From the NCBI GenBank assembly GCA_030656145.1, contig JAUSOF010000083.1:1-64000 (forward strand): 64,000 nucleotides of DNA. The letters run 5' to 3'. Shown here piece by piece: positions 25,026 through 33,928 of the stretch. The first letter of the stretch is position 1, and each line of letters starts with the position of its first letter. Made by a program: the position numbers and the translations under genes. This stretch comes from Pseudomonas sp. (GTDB lineage Bacteria; Pseudomonadota; Gammaproteobacteria; Pseudomonadales; Pseudomonadaceae). The notes beneath the pieces are model-generated. The model ran no database searches. It was not told where the DNA came from and saw only the letters and a program-made list of their open reading frames with translations.

Positions 25026-25328
25026 GCCTTTAGCCAGGCCCAGGGCAGTGATGAGGAAAGCCCCCGATCTACCGTTTTGATAAATCAGCTCAGGCTGACA
25101 ACTAGCCTGAAACCGGGGGCCAGAGTCATTCTTAACGTTCACCTCGCAGCTACTTTGGCTCGAAATCCTTTTGATGTAAGTGACAGCTTTTGGCTGGTTT
25201 CTGTCAATCCCCACTGGCGGCTTCGGGCCGTTTTCTGTCTGTTGCGAACGGCAGCTGTGGGTCGGTCAGTAAAAGCAAAAATCATGGGAGGACCGCACAA
25301 CCGCAGCCCTCCATCTGCAATCTTTCCT
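25026..25328. other. Intergenic region without a recognised gene
   Basis: About 300 bases between the VRR-NUC pseudogene and the 3' end of the Ppx-like gene. I see no coding signal; short inverted elements of the GACAG...CTGTC kind occur around 25181-25205. Confidence 0.35.
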
Positions 25329-26273
25329 TTACGATGAGCCAGGCATCCGCATCAGGCCGTGGAGTACCCCCATTCTCAAACCTGGCTCGGAGGGGATCAT
25401 CTCTTCGATGCCTAACACTTTGAAAGCAGCGAGCATTACCGCCAGCCCACCCGGCAAAGTACTTAATCGTTGGGGTTGCAGGCCAGCCAGTTTCAACTGC
25501 TTGACGTGACCGGCCTCTAGCAAACAAATGGACAAGCGCAACAAGCCCGCATAGGTAATGCCGTCTTGACCATAGGCATTCAGGCCATTGGCTTTGAGAA
25601 CCTTTGCCAACATCCTTGCCGTGCCGGAAGAGCCGATGGCTTGCTCCCAGCCCAATTTTCGATAGCGGTAGGCAACTTTTTCAATTTTCTCGCTGGCGAT
25701 TCGTTCGGCCTCTTGGAGAGAGCGGCTGTCAATATAGCCACCGACAAAGTAGCGCTTGCTGAAACTGCCACTGCCGATCGCTATGCTTTCAGTCAACAGC
25801 GGACGATCACCCTGCCCCACAATGAGTTCGGTAGACCCGCCACCAATATCAACGACCAGTCGAACGGCTTGCGCACTTGGCATTGTGTGGGCCACACCCG
25901 CATAGACGAGTTTGGCTTCCTCACGCCCAGAAATCACATCGATACGAAACCCCAGGCGTTGTTCAGCACCCGCAAGAAACACGTCGCAATTATTGGCCTC
26001 ACGGACTGCGCTGGTGGCCACCGCACGAACACGGCCAGCCTCGAAGTTACGAAGCTGCTTGCCGAATCGCTGCAAGGCGAGCCAACCCCGCTCCAACGCC
26101 AAACCATCTAATGCTTTACCTTGAAAACCTTCGGCAAGGCGCACCGGCTCGCGAAAGGTTTTCACTTCCTGAATAACCAGCCGTTGGTTCCGCTTGACCT
26201 GTTGGCCAATCATCATCCGAAACGCGTTGGAACCCAGATCAATGGCAGCAAACAGCGAAGCGTCACCCTTCAT
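25329..26273 (-). CDS. Ppx/GppA-family phosphatase (short exopolyphosphatase type)
   Basis: A 314-residue member of the ASKHA-fold Ppx/GppA family. The phosphate-1 loop is AAIDLGSNAFRMMIG (from residue 9) and the phosphate-2 loop is VVDIGGGSTELIVG (about 140). The protein has only the two catalytic lobes; the C-terminal HD-like domain of the 500-residue Ppx is absent, as in short bacterial Ppx2-type enzymes. It should release phosphate from polyphosphate or act on pppGpp. Its neighbours (ParA, CHAD-domain protein) favour polyphosphate. Confidence 0.88.
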   Translation of the reverse strand: MKGDASLFAAIDLGSNAFRMMIGQQVKRNQRLVIQEVKTFREPVRLAEGFQGKALDGLALERGWLALQRFGKQLRNFEAGRVRAVATSAVREANNCDVFLAGAEQRLGFRIDVISGREEAKLVYAGVAHTMPSAQAVRLVVDIGGGSTELIVGQGDRPLLTESIAIGSGSFSKRYFVGGYIDSRSLQEAERIASEKIEKVAYRYRKLGWEQAIGSSGTARMLAKVLKANGLNAYGQDGITYAGLLRLSICLLEAGHVKQLKLAGLQPQRLSTLPGGLAVMLAAFKVLGIEEMIPSEPGLRMGVLHGLMRMPGSS

Positions 26274-26373
26274 GCTGAATTCCTTTTGAGTTCACGAGCC
26301 GAGAGCACTTCGTCTGCGAGACCCTAAAAAGTAGGAAAGGAAGGGATCTTGCCACTGGAACCATGACACTCCG

Positions 26374-26511
26374 ATGACATCCGCTGAGCTTGAATTCGAG
26401 ACTGCTAACCTTTTATCTCAACTCAGCGCAGCGCGCCTGCCGGACAAGCTTTCCCTTATTTCAGAGCTGATGGTTATTGGTGACTATGGCGCACTTGATA
26501 TGCCCTCCTAG
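26374..26511 (+). CDS. Possible 45-residue small protein
   Basis: A short frame starting MTSAELEFETANLLSQL and ending YGALDMPS, amphipathic and free of rare codons. No ribosome-binding site is clear. It lies in the otherwise empty stretch between the Ppx-like gene and the 71-residue gene. A GC-rich hairpin (CCTCC...GGGAGG) overlaps its end. Weak candidate. Confidence 0.3.
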   Translation: MTSAELEFETANLLSQLSAARLPDKLSLISELMVIGDYGALDMPS

Positions 26512-26601
26512 CCCCGTGCGGGAGGACAAGGAAGGGACTCAGCCCGCTTCTGGCCCAAGACAGGCATAAGGAACCGACAGGCTGTCGCTCACTTAGCGAT
26601 A

Positions 26602-26817
26602 TCAGGCACGCTTAAGCTCTTGGCCGGCAATGTCATCACGGGCTACACGCAGTTGAAAAGCATCCAGGTTCATGCGATGGATCACATTGAAGAGTTGTTG
26701 CTTAAGCACATCGTCGCCAATTCTCTCGGCTGCGCGCATTACGGCTACTGCGGCAGCCTCATTGTTGGAGGCCACTTGGTCGAGCGTTTTGCAGATATTT
26801 CGTGTTGTACGGCTCAC
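26602..26817 (-). CDS. 71-residue helical protein of unknown function
   Basis: Starts at GTG (26817) behind a perfect GGAGGAG site, giving MSRTTRNICKTLDQVASNN and ending DDIAGQELKRA. It appears all-helical and cytoplasmic. A longer frame running upstream lacks coding character. It is divergent from the ParA gene 127 bases away and lies on the same strand as the Ppx-like gene. Function unknown. Confidence 0.6.
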   Translation of the reverse strand: MSRTTRNICKTLDQVASNNEAAAVAVMRAAERIGDDVLKQQLFNVIHRMNLDAFQLRVARDDIAGQELKRA

Positions 26818-26943
26818 GAGAGTGCTCCTCCTAAAATCAAGCGTGCACTGTAGAGCCGCCACATGTCGTTTTGATTTCAGCTTGTCACGCCTGAAGAGTT
26901 CAGGGTCAGTTAAACTGAATCTTAGCTGTGACGGGAGGGATCT

Positions 26944-27711
26944 ATGCGGCGCGTGGTGTTCAACCAAAAAGGGGGCGTAGGCAAATCCAGTATTGCCTGC
27001 AACCTGGCGGCAATCAGTGCGACAGAAGGTTACCGAACCTTGTTGGTCGATCTGGATGCTCAGGCCAACTCTACCCAGTATCTGACTGGCCTTACTGGCG
27101 ATGCGGTGCCTAGTGGCATAGCCGACTTCTTCAAACAAACGCTTTCATCAGGGCCGACGCAGAAGAAACCCCGCGCCCACATTCATGAAACCCCTTTCGC
27201 AAATCTCCATCTGATTGCCGCATCGGCGGAGCTGCGCGAGCTGCAATCCAAACTCGAAGCACGCTACAAGGTGCAGAAACTGGGCAAGTTACTGAACCAG
27301 CTGGATTCGGACTATGAGCGGATATATCTAGACACCCCGCCAGGGCTCAATTTCTACAGCCTTTCAGCCTTAATCGCAGCGGATCGCTGCCTGATCCCCT
27401 TCGACTGCGACAGCTTTTCCCGCCAGACTCTTTACGCCGTACTCGGTGAAATTGAGGAAATCCAGGCAGACCATAATGAGAACTTGAGACTCGAAGGCAT
27501 CGTGGTCAACCAGTTCCAATCCCATGCATCACTGCCTCGGCAGTTGCTCGATGAACTGGCTTTGGAAGGACTGCCATTGCTACCGGCCTACTTGATGAGT
27601 TCGGTGAAGATGCGCGAGTCGCACCATGCCTGCAAGCCGCTGGTTTATCTAGACCCGAGGCATAAGCTGACGCAACAGTTTCAGGCATTGTTCCAACTAT
27701 TAGAGAGTTGA
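26944..27711 (+). CDS. ParA-family ATPase (orphan)
   Basis: A 255-residue ParA/MinD-type ATPase with deviant Walker [11 protein letters not shown] (residues 7-16), [14 protein letters not shown] and the Walker B-like IYLDTPPG. It is longer than the ICE ParA at 6323 and not closely similar to it. No ParB gene or parS-like repeat is next to it. Orphan ParA proteins commonly position cargo other than DNA, such as granules, clusters or organelles. Its neighbours are a Ppx-like enzyme and a CHAD protein. The start has a GGGAGGGATC site. Confidence 0.88.
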   Translation: MRRVVFNQKGGVGKSSIACNLAAISATEGYRTLLVDLDAQANSTQYLTGLTGDAVPSGIADFFKQTLSSGPTQKKPRAHIHETPFANLHLIAASAELRELQSKLEARYKVQKLGKLLNQLDSDYERIYLDTPPGLNFYSLSALIAADRCLIPFDCDSFSRQTLYAVLGEIEEIQADHNENLRLEGIVVNQFQSHASLPRQLLDELALEGLPLLPAYLMSSVKMRESHHACKPLVYLDPRHKLTQQFQALFQLLES

Positions 27712-27812
27712 GCTAGCCTCTCGCAGTTCGATAGCTATGCTTCCAGGTGCCTCACTATTTGGTGTGAGCCTTGGCTCTTTCAACCTGACCCCACTCCATG
27801 CATGAGGGAAAG

Positions 27813-28640
27813 ATGTCAATAGTCGACGCGGTCGTTGCTCATGTTTTTCAGATCGAAATTAGCCTCTACCACGCTTGCGCACGCCTCGATGGTAGAACCG
27901 ATGCTGAAGCCCTGCATGACTTACGCATCAATGTGCGGCGTCTGCGGAGCCTGCTCAACCCCCTGCGTGGCAGAGACGGTGTGGAAGCGTTGGACGAAGC
28001 CGCCGCCGCAGTCGGACAGCTGACCACTCCGGTCCGTGACCTGGAGGTGTTGGCTGACGAGTTGCGCAAACGCGGTCTAAGCGGGCCGGCCAGCACCCGC
28101 GAGGCCATGCTGGCATCCCACTACGTTGAGATTCTGCAAAGTACAGAGTTGCGAGAGCTATTCGCCCGGCTGGACGCATGGCCGGAGGTCGCTCGCGCAG
28201 CTGAACGGGAGGGCGAGCTGCGCAAGTTGGACAAGCTACTTCGCAAACGGCTGCGCAAGCAGATGGTGCGTCTGCAAGAAGCGCTGACCAACATGCAACA
28301 CGACCCACATCGCATCAGGCTGCTGGTCAAACGCAACCGTTACGCTGCTGACGCTTACCCGCAGCACTCGCCTATATCGCCGGAGGCGGTTAGCGTTCTG
28401 AAAGCCGTGCAATCGTCCCTTGGTGCCTGGCATGACCGCTATCAGTGGTCACTCCGGGCTTGTCAGGAGTCAGATCTTGAACCGCTCCGGCAGCAGTGGC
28501 AAAGCGAGGCGGTCAAGGCGCTAGAAGAGGCCGAGAGCAGGCTGCTTGTGCTGGCGGGCCTCTTTATTTCGGCGAACAAGTCCAAGACTAACGGTCCCGC
28601 ACACGAGCACTCGTATTGGCAAAATTGGTCTATCGTCTAG
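27813..28640 (+). CDS. CHAD-domain protein (polyphosphate-binding)
   Basis: A 275-residue all-helical CHAD-domain protein with the conserved His of ALHDLRINVRRLRSLL and many surface Arg/Lys, including the KLLRKRLRKQMVRL stretch. CHAD domains bind inorganic polyphosphate and target proteins to polyphosphate granules. No CYTH domain is fused. ATG at 27813 is chosen because GAGGGAAAG precedes it; an ATG at 27798 lacks a site. It is transcribed in the same direction as the ParA gene before it and the phosphatase-like gene after it. Confidence 0.85.
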   Translation: MSIVDAVVAHVFQIEISLYHACARLDGRTDAEALHDLRINVRRLRSLLNPLRGRDGVEALDEAAAAVGQLTTPVRDLEVLADELRKRGLSGPASTREAMLASHYVEILQSTELRELFARLDAWPEVARAAEREGELRKLDKLLRKRLRKQMVRLQEALTNMQHDPHRIRLLVKRNRYAADAYPQHSPISPEAVSVLKAVQSSLGAWHDRYQWSLRACQESDLEPLRQQWQSEAVKALEEAESRLLVLAGLFISANKSKTNGPAHEHSYWQNWSIV

Positions 28641-28670
28641 GCGCATGCTAGTAAGCCATTGGAGATAGGT

Positions 28671-29084
28671 ATGAGCGACAAGCTACGTATCCTTTTCATC
28701 TGTACTGCTAACGACGCGCGTTCGCCTATGGCAGAAGCATTGCTGCGTCACCTCGACAGCGAGCACTTCGAGGCCCACAGCGGTGGTCTTCAGCCTGGAC
28801 AGATCGACCCACGGGCCATCACCGCGTTGGAACGTGCAGATGTTTCCGCTGCTGACCTGCGTAGCAAATCCATTGATGAGTTCAGTGGCCAACACTTCGA
28901 CTACCTGATCGACCTGTGCGACAAGTCCTCCGACGAGGAGCAACTGCTGCCCAGTTCAGAACAGGTGCTGGTCTGGAACTTCGCCGACCCGTGCATCAGC
29001 GAACAACCGGATGCCTTTCGTCATACATTCCAGGAAATCAACGACCGGGTGCGGATGTTCTCGCTGGTGAAGAACAAGGGCTGA
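28671..29084 (+). CDS. Low-molecular-weight phosphatase / arsenate-reductase-family protein
   Basis: A 137-residue protein starting MSDKLRILFICTANDARSPMAE. The phosphate-binding loop CX5R is present (CTANDAR) and the late acidic segment WNFADPC matches the general-acid DP motif of LMW protein-tyrosine phosphatases and thioredoxin-type ArsC. The usual N-S/T-A-R is N-D-A-R here. It could dephosphorylate a protein or reduce arsenate; no other arsenic gene is present, which favours the former. A GGAGATAGGT site precedes the start, 30 bases after the CHAD gene. Confidence 0.78.
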   Translation: MSDKLRILFICTANDARSPMAEALLRHLDSEHFEAHSGGLQPGQIDPRAITALERADVSAADLRSKSIDEFSGQHFDYLIDLCDKSSDEEQLLPSSEQVLVWNFADPCISEQPDAFRHTFQEINDRVRMFSLVKNKG

Positions 29085-29103
29085 TCAGCGTTCAAAGCAA
29101 TTC

Positions 29104-29304
29104 CTAAGGATTGGCGGACGACTCCTGATTAGAGCGCGCCGGTTTTTCATTTGGCAGACTATGGGGTGCATCGATCCGCTCTTTGAGTTTGGCGGCAAAC
29201 GTCAAAGCCGAAGCTTGACAGGAAAACGAGAAGGCCATGCTGTCAGCAGTCACCCGCCAGACCTCACTATCGCCCTGCAACAATTTCCCAGCTGTAATAT
29301 CCAT
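29104..29304 (-). CDS. 66-residue hypothetical protein
   Basis: Starts MDITAGKLLQGDSEVWRV behind a GGGGAGCGG site and ends in a polar tail (SNQESSANP). One Cys and no membrane segment. It converges on the LMW phosphatase gene. No family recognised; the good start site and normal composition support it. Confidence 0.5.
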   Translation of the reverse strand: MDITAGKLLQGDSEVWRVTADSMAFSFSCQASALTFAAKLKERIDAPHSLPNEKPARSNQESSANP

Positions 29305-29866
29305 GACCGCTCCCCTCTGTGCGAGTGTTTCAAAGATGCTGGCCTTTCCATGGCGTTCAATCACGCAAAAAAAATGCCAACCAATGGTCGGCAAAAATAT
29401 GAGCACACAACGAAGATCGTTGTGTCCCAGCAGACTGGGCTTGCTGCGTTACGTTTTTGTTACCCTTATGTGAACCTTTGTCACACGGAATCCCCCGGCT
29501 GCGTTTTATGTACCGATCGTCCGCAATTGGACAGATTACTGTCTGTCACGACTGACCGCTTTTGGCCGGTAGCTGCCTATCGCGACTGACCGTTTCTGGG
29601 CGATCCTGCCGTTCATCCCTCGCGGCTAAATACTAGATGGGTATTTTCGGCAGTGCTCCACCACTAAATTGTTTACTCAAGATGAGCATACTCTCTACGC
29701 CCTGCGCTGCAGTTCTCCTCTGCTCCATACCATAGCCGGAACTGTTGCCTGCCTGCACAAGATTACCCACCCAAACGGTCTTTGACCCCTTCTCCACCTT
29801 TGCCGAATCTCTCGCACGCGGCACATCTGCGTGCCGTGCATTTTGCCGGAGAGGTTGGGTTCAGGG
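29305..29866. other. Cargo-traG junction region
   Basis: About 560 bases without a firm gene. At 29545-29610 there are two imperfect copies of a GACTGACCG[CT]TT[TC]TGG unit; a relative (CCGCTTTTGGCCGAAAGCTG) occurs at 2150-2169 near the left ICE flank. A minus-strand frame 29633-29824 (GTG start, 63 residues ending ALPKIPI) is conceivable but unsupported by a ribosome site. The traG promoter should be near the right end. Confidence 0.4.
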
Positions 29867-31858
29867 ATGCAAGCGACAACAGTGCTGTACGGCCATGTGC
29901 TGGCGGTTTTGGCCGTCACCCTGTCAGGTGTATGGACCGCTACCCAGTGGACGGCTGCGGCGCTCGGCTATCAGGCACGCCTGGGGTCACCTTGGTTCGA
30001 GATGCTGGGCACGCCGGTCTACCACCCCTGGCGGCTGTTCGAGTGGTGGTTCTTCTTCGATGCCTATGCGCCTGACATCTTCAACTTCGGCGGGACCATC
30101 GCGGCGGGAAGCAGCCTTGTGGCAGTGCTGGTGGCAATCGGCATGGCCATCTGGCGCGCCCGTCAGGCACGGAGAGTCACCACCTACGGCTCGGCGCGCT
30201 GGGCCGATACGGACGAGGTGCGCAAGGCCGGGCTGACTGGAGCGGCAGGCGTTTTGCTCGGTCTCTTTGATGAGCAGTACCTGCGCCATGAAGGCCCCGA
30301 ACATGTTCTGGCATTCGCACCAACACGCTCGGGCAAGGGCGTTGGTCTGGTGGTGCCCACCCTGCTCTCCTGGCCGGCCTCTGCGGTTATCCACGACATC
30401 AAGGGCGAGAACTGGAGCCTGACCGCTGGCTGGCGCTCACGCTTCTCGCACTGTCTGCTGTTCAACCCTACCGACCCGGCTTCGGCAGCCTACAACCCAT
30501 TGCTGGAAGTACGCCGCGGCACCCATGAGGTGCGCGACGTACAAAACATCGCCGACATTCTGGTCGACCCGGAAGGTGCCCTGGAAAAACGTAATCACTG
30601 GGAGAAGACCAGCCATGCACTGCTGGTCGGTGCCATCCTGCACGTGCTGTATGCCAGCGATGACAAGACCCTGCGCGGGGTCGCCAATTTCCTCTCAGAC
30701 CCGGCCTGCACCTTTGAGCTGACCCTGCACCGGATGATGACCACGCCTCATCTCGGCAAGGCGCCTCACCCGGTAGTGGCCTCCGCTGCTCGCGAGGTAC
30801 TCAACAAGAGCGAAAACGAACGCTCGGGTGTGCTGTCCACGGCCATGTCCTTCCTAGGCCTGTACCGCGACCCCACAGTGGCCAGCGTGACCGCGCGCTG
30901 CGACTGGCGCATCGCCGACCTGATCTCGGCCAAACACCCTGTCTCGCTGTACCTGGTGGTGCCGCCCTCCGACATCAGCCGCACCAAGCCACTCATCCGC
31001 CTGATCCTCAATCAGGTCGGGCGTCGCCTGACCGAATCCCTGGACGGTGCCGACGGCATCGAACGTAGGCACAAGCTGCTGCTGATGCTCGACGAGTTCC
31101 CCGCGCTGGGGCGGCTGGATTTCTTCGAGTCGGCTCTGGCCTTTATGGCCGGCTACGGGCTGCGCGCCTTTCTGATCTCACAGTCGCTCAACCAGATCGA
31201 CAAGGCCTATGGCCAGAACCACTCGATCCTCGACAACTGCCATGTGCGGGTGACCTTCGCCACCAACGATGAGCGCACCGCCAAGCGCATCTCCGAGACG
31301 CTCGGTACCGCCACCGAGCTGCGCGCGCAGCGCAACTATGCCGGCCACCGGCTGGCTCCCTGGCTGGGGCACCTGATGGTGTCGCGCCAGGAGACCGCTC
31401 GCCCTCTGCTGACGCCGGGCGAGGTGATGCAACTGCCTACCGACGAATCGGTGGTGATGCTCTCCGGCCACGCACCGATCCGGGCGAAGAAGCTGCGCTA
31501 CTTCGCCGACGCCAACTTCCAGCGCCGGGTGCTGCCGGCCCCTCAACTGCAGCCCGGCGGGTACGCCGATGCACCAGCAACCCGGGCAGATGACTGGAGT
31601 GCCCTGGCCCTGCCGACAGCCGTTTCCGTCCCGCGTGCAGAAACCCAGAACAGCGAAGGCCTCGACGACGGCGGCCCACGTCGCCAGCCCGAGCTGACGG
31701 AAATCGATCACCTGCCGGATCCCGATAACCCGGCCAGCGATCTGTTTCTCCTCGACGAGGACGACGCTCCCGCGCCCTTCCCCTCCCAGCTCGAGCCGCG
31801 GCTGCAACGCGCGGCTCGACTGGCCGCCCTCGACCCTGACGACGGAATAGCCCTATGA
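29867..31858 (+). CDS. traG: TraG/VirD4-type coupling protein
   Basis: A 663-residue type IV coupling protein. Two N-terminal membrane segments (about 8-26 and 78-96) anchor an ATPase domain with Walker A APTRSGKGVG (151-160) and the Walker B region LLLMLDEFPALGRLD. It links the relaxase-DNA complex to the Trb channel. The start MQATTVLYGH is chosen as the usual TraG beginning just before the first span. Its stop overlaps the next gene. It begins the right-hand transfer block. Confidence 0.95.
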   Translation: MQATTVLYGHVLAVLAVTLSGVWTATQWTAAALGYQARLGSPWFEMLGTPVYHPWRLFEWWFFFDAYAPDIFNFGGTIAAGSSLVAVLVAIGMAIWRARQARRVTTYGSARWADTDEVRKAGLTGAAGVLLGLFDEQYLRHEGPEHVLAFAPTRSGKGVGLVVPTLLSWPASAVIHDIKGENWSLTAGWRSRFSHCLLFNPTDPASAAYNPLLEVRRGTHEVRDVQNIADILVDPEGALEKRNHWEKTSHALLVGAILHVLYASDDKTLRGVANFLSDPACTFELTLHRMMTTPHLGKAPHPVVASAAREVLNKSENERSGVLSTAMSFLGLYRDPTVASVTARCDWRIADLISAKHPVSLYLVVPPSDISRTKPLIRLILNQVGRRLTESLDGADGIERRHKLLLMLDEFPALGRLDFFESALAFMAGYGLRAFLISQSLNQIDKAYGQNHSILDNCHVRVTFATNDERTAKRISETLGTATELRAQRNYAGHRLAPWLGHLMVSRQETARPLLTPGEVMQLPTDESVVMLSGHAPIRAKKLRYFADANFQRRVLPAPQLQPGGYADAPATRADDWSALALPTAVSVPRAETQNSEGLDDGGPRRQPELTEIDHLPDPDNPASDLFLLDEDDAPAPFPSQLEPRLQRAARLAALDPDDGIAL

Positions 31859-32307
31859 GCCGAGCCCGCCTGAACCTGTTCATCCAACCGGAGCACGCCA
31901 AGCGCCTGAACGAACTGGCGATCAAGAAAGGTGTGTCGAAGTCCTCGATCATTGCCGCAGCGCTCGCCTCCTGGTTATCGCCGGACTCCGGTGACCAGCG
32001 TGAGGCGGCCATTGCCAAGCGCCTGGATCGATTGTCTCGCCAGTTCGAACGACTGGAGCGCGATCAGAACATTCTGATCGAGACCATGGCGCTCTATGTG
32101 CGCTACTACCTGACGGTCAGCACGCCAGTGCCCGAGGCACACCAGGACGCCGCACGGGCTCAAGGCAAGCTGCGCTTCGCCCAGTTCGTCGAGCAACTGG
32201 GCCGCCACCTGCAGCGCGGACGCAGCCTGGTCAGGGACGTACAGGAGGAGATCCAGCCTGACGCCCAGTGGTTGGACATCCCCCAAGGTTCGGGAGAGCA
32301 GCCATGA
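31855..32307 (+). CDS. CopG-like ribbon-helix-helix protein of the trb operon
   Basis: A 150-residue protein with an N-terminal RHH domain (RARLNLFIQPEHAKRLNELA, then KGVSKSSIIAAAL) and a helical, partly coiled-coil C-terminus (AKRLDRLSRQFERLERDQN). It sits between traG and trbB as in Tn4371-like elements and overlaps both by 4 bases. Autoregulation of the transfer operon is the likely role. Confidence 0.83.
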   Translation: MSRARLNLFIQPEHAKRLNELAIKKGVSKSSIIAAALASWLSPDSGDQREAAIAKRLDRLSRQFERLERDQNILIETMALYVRYYLTVSTPVPEAHQDAARAQGKLRFAQFVEQLGRHLQRGRSLVRDVQEEIQPDAQWLDIPQGSGEQP

Positions 32308-33311
32308 CCGCAGCCCCGCACACAACGCTGGCGGCGGCCGCTACCGCCTTGGATCGCCGCACCCGCATGCTGCGCACGGCGATGGGCCCGCTGATCGCCG
32401 CGGCGCTGGAAGACCCCGATGTGGTGGAGGTCATGCTCAACCCCGACGGGGCGCTCTGGCTCGACCGGCTCTCCAGCGGCCGGGCAATACTGGGCACGCT
32501 TTCAGTCGACGACGGCGAACGCATCATCCGCTTGGTCGCCGCGCACATCGGTGCGGAGGTGCACCGTGGCAAGCCGCTGCTAAGCGCCGAACTGCCGGAA
32601 ACAGGCGAGCGCTTCGAAGGATTACTTCCGCCCATCGTATCTGGACCGACCTTCGCACTGCGTAAACGCGCCATGAGCGTGATACGGCTGGCCCAATACG
32701 TGGCAGATGGCATTCTCACTCCCCCGCAAGCCGACTACCTGCGAGAAGCAGTACACAGTCGGCAGAACATCCTCGTGGCCGGCGGAACCAGCACCGGCAA
32801 GACCACCCTGGCCAATGCCCTGCTCGCTGAAGTGTCCAGTACGGGTGACCGCGTTCTGGTGCTGGAGGACACGGTCGAGTTGCAGTGCTGCGCACATGAC
32901 CATGTTGCCTTGCGAACCCGTAGCGGCGTGGTGTCCATGGCCGACCTGGTACGCACCACCCTGCGCCTGCGCCCCGACCGTGTGGTCGTCGGCGAGGTGC
33001 GGGGCGGCGAAGCGCTGGACCTGGTCAAAGTCTGGGGCACAGGCCACCCAGGCGGTATTGCCACCGTCCACGCCGGCTCCGCCCATGGAGCCCTGTTGCG
33101 CCTGGAGCAACTGATTCTCGAGATCGCCATGACCGCCCCTCGCGCGTTGATCGCCGAGGCGGTCAACCTGGTGGTTTTTCTCGCCGGGCGCGGCCGCGCC
33201 CGCCATGTCCAGCAAATCGCCCGCGTCGTCGGCCACGACGAACACGGCTACCGGCTCGCAGCCATCGATACCGTTCAAGCCTTGCCCACTGCCTCTGGAG
33301 AACAGCAATGA
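32304..33311 (+). CDS. trbB: TrbB, VirB11-like secretion ATPase
   Basis: A 335-residue hexameric traffic ATPase with Walker A GGTSTGKTT (160-168), the Asp-box/Walker B region DRVLVLEDTVELQ and the His-box GHPGGIATVHA. It powers pilus assembly and DNA transfer from the cytoplasmic face. ATG at 32304 overlaps the previous stop. The gene overlaps trbC by 4 bases. Confidence 0.95.
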   Translation: MTAAPHTTLAAAATALDRRTRMLRTAMGPLIAAALEDPDVVEVMLNPDGALWLDRLSSGRAILGTLSVDDGERIIRLVAAHIGAEVHRGKPLLSAELPETGERFEGLLPPIVSGPTFALRKRAMSVIRLAQYVADGILTPPQADYLREAVHSRQNILVAGGTSTGKTTLANALLAEVSSTGDRVLVLEDTVELQCCAHDHVALRTRSGVVSMADLVRTTLRLRPDRVVVGEVRGGEALDLVKVWGTGHPGGIATVHAGSAHGALLRLEQLILEIAMTAPRALIAEAVNLVVFLAGRGRARHVQQIARVVGHDEHGYRLAAIDTVQALPTASGEQQ

Positions 33312-33649
33312 CCGCATCCTTTGCCCTGCCCATCCACCGTCAACTGACTGCTCGTACGCTGGCAGTGGGCGCGCTTTTGCTGGGCATTGCCTTGCCGGCT
33401 TTCGCAGCCGGCTCCGGGATGCCCTGGGAGGGACCGCTGCAGTCGATTCTCGACTCGGTGCAAGGCCCGGTGGCGCGAATCATGGCGGTGATAATCATTA
33501 TTGTCACCGGCCTGACCCTGGCCTTCGGCGACACCAGTGGCGGCTTTCGCAAGCTGATCCAGATCGTCTTCGGCCTATCCATTGCCTTCGCCGCGTCTTC
33601 ATTTTTCCTGAGCTTCTTCAGCTTTGCCGGCGGAGCGCTGATCGCATGA
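33308..33649 (+). CDS. trbC: TrbC, conjugative pilin precursor
   Basis: A 113-residue VirB2-like prepilin. A long signal sequence ends near AFAAG (residue 35) and two membrane segments follow (about 55-73 and 80-105). The mature peptide would be processed and probably cyclised by TraF. Overlaps trbB and trbD by 4 bases each. Confidence 0.9.
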   Translation: MTASFALPIHRQLTARTLAVGALLLGIALPAFAAGSGMPWEGPLQSILDSVQGPVARIMAVIIIIVTGLTLAFGDTSGGFRKLIQIVFGLSIAFAASSFFLSFFSFAGGALIA

Positions 33650-33918
33650 CTATTGATAGCGATTTCATCGCGGGCTTCGAGGTGCCTCTGCACCGCTCGC
33701 TGGCCGAGCCGATCCTGCTTGGCGGCGCGCCGCGCAACGTGGCCATTCTCAACGGCACCTTGGCCGCCGTAGTTGGGCTGGGCCTGCAACTGTGGATACC
33801 GGGCTTGGTGCTCTGGCTAGTCGGCCACTCGCTGGCCGTCTGGGGTGCACGGCTGGACCCGCAGTTCCTGCAGGTCTTCGCCCGGCACATCAAACATCGC
33901 CCCTTGCTTGACGTATGA
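33646..33918 (+). CDS. trbD: TrbD, VirB3-like inner-membrane protein
   Basis: A 90-residue protein with VPLHRSLAEPILLGGAPRN followed by two close hydrophobic segments. It is the VirB3 equivalent, which works with the TrbE ATPase. It overlaps trbC by 4 bases; trbE follows after 10 bases. Confidence 0.9.
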   Translation: MTIDSDFIAGFEVPLHRSLAEPILLGGAPRNVAILNGTLAAVVGLGLQLWIPGLVLWLVGHSLAVWGARLDPQFLQVFARHIKHRPLLDV

Positions 33919-33928
33919 GGGGGACGCC

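Noticed and set aside
29633..29824. 63-residue minus-strand frame before traG
   Set aside because: GTG start without a ribosome-binding site and no known family; could be real but not supported.
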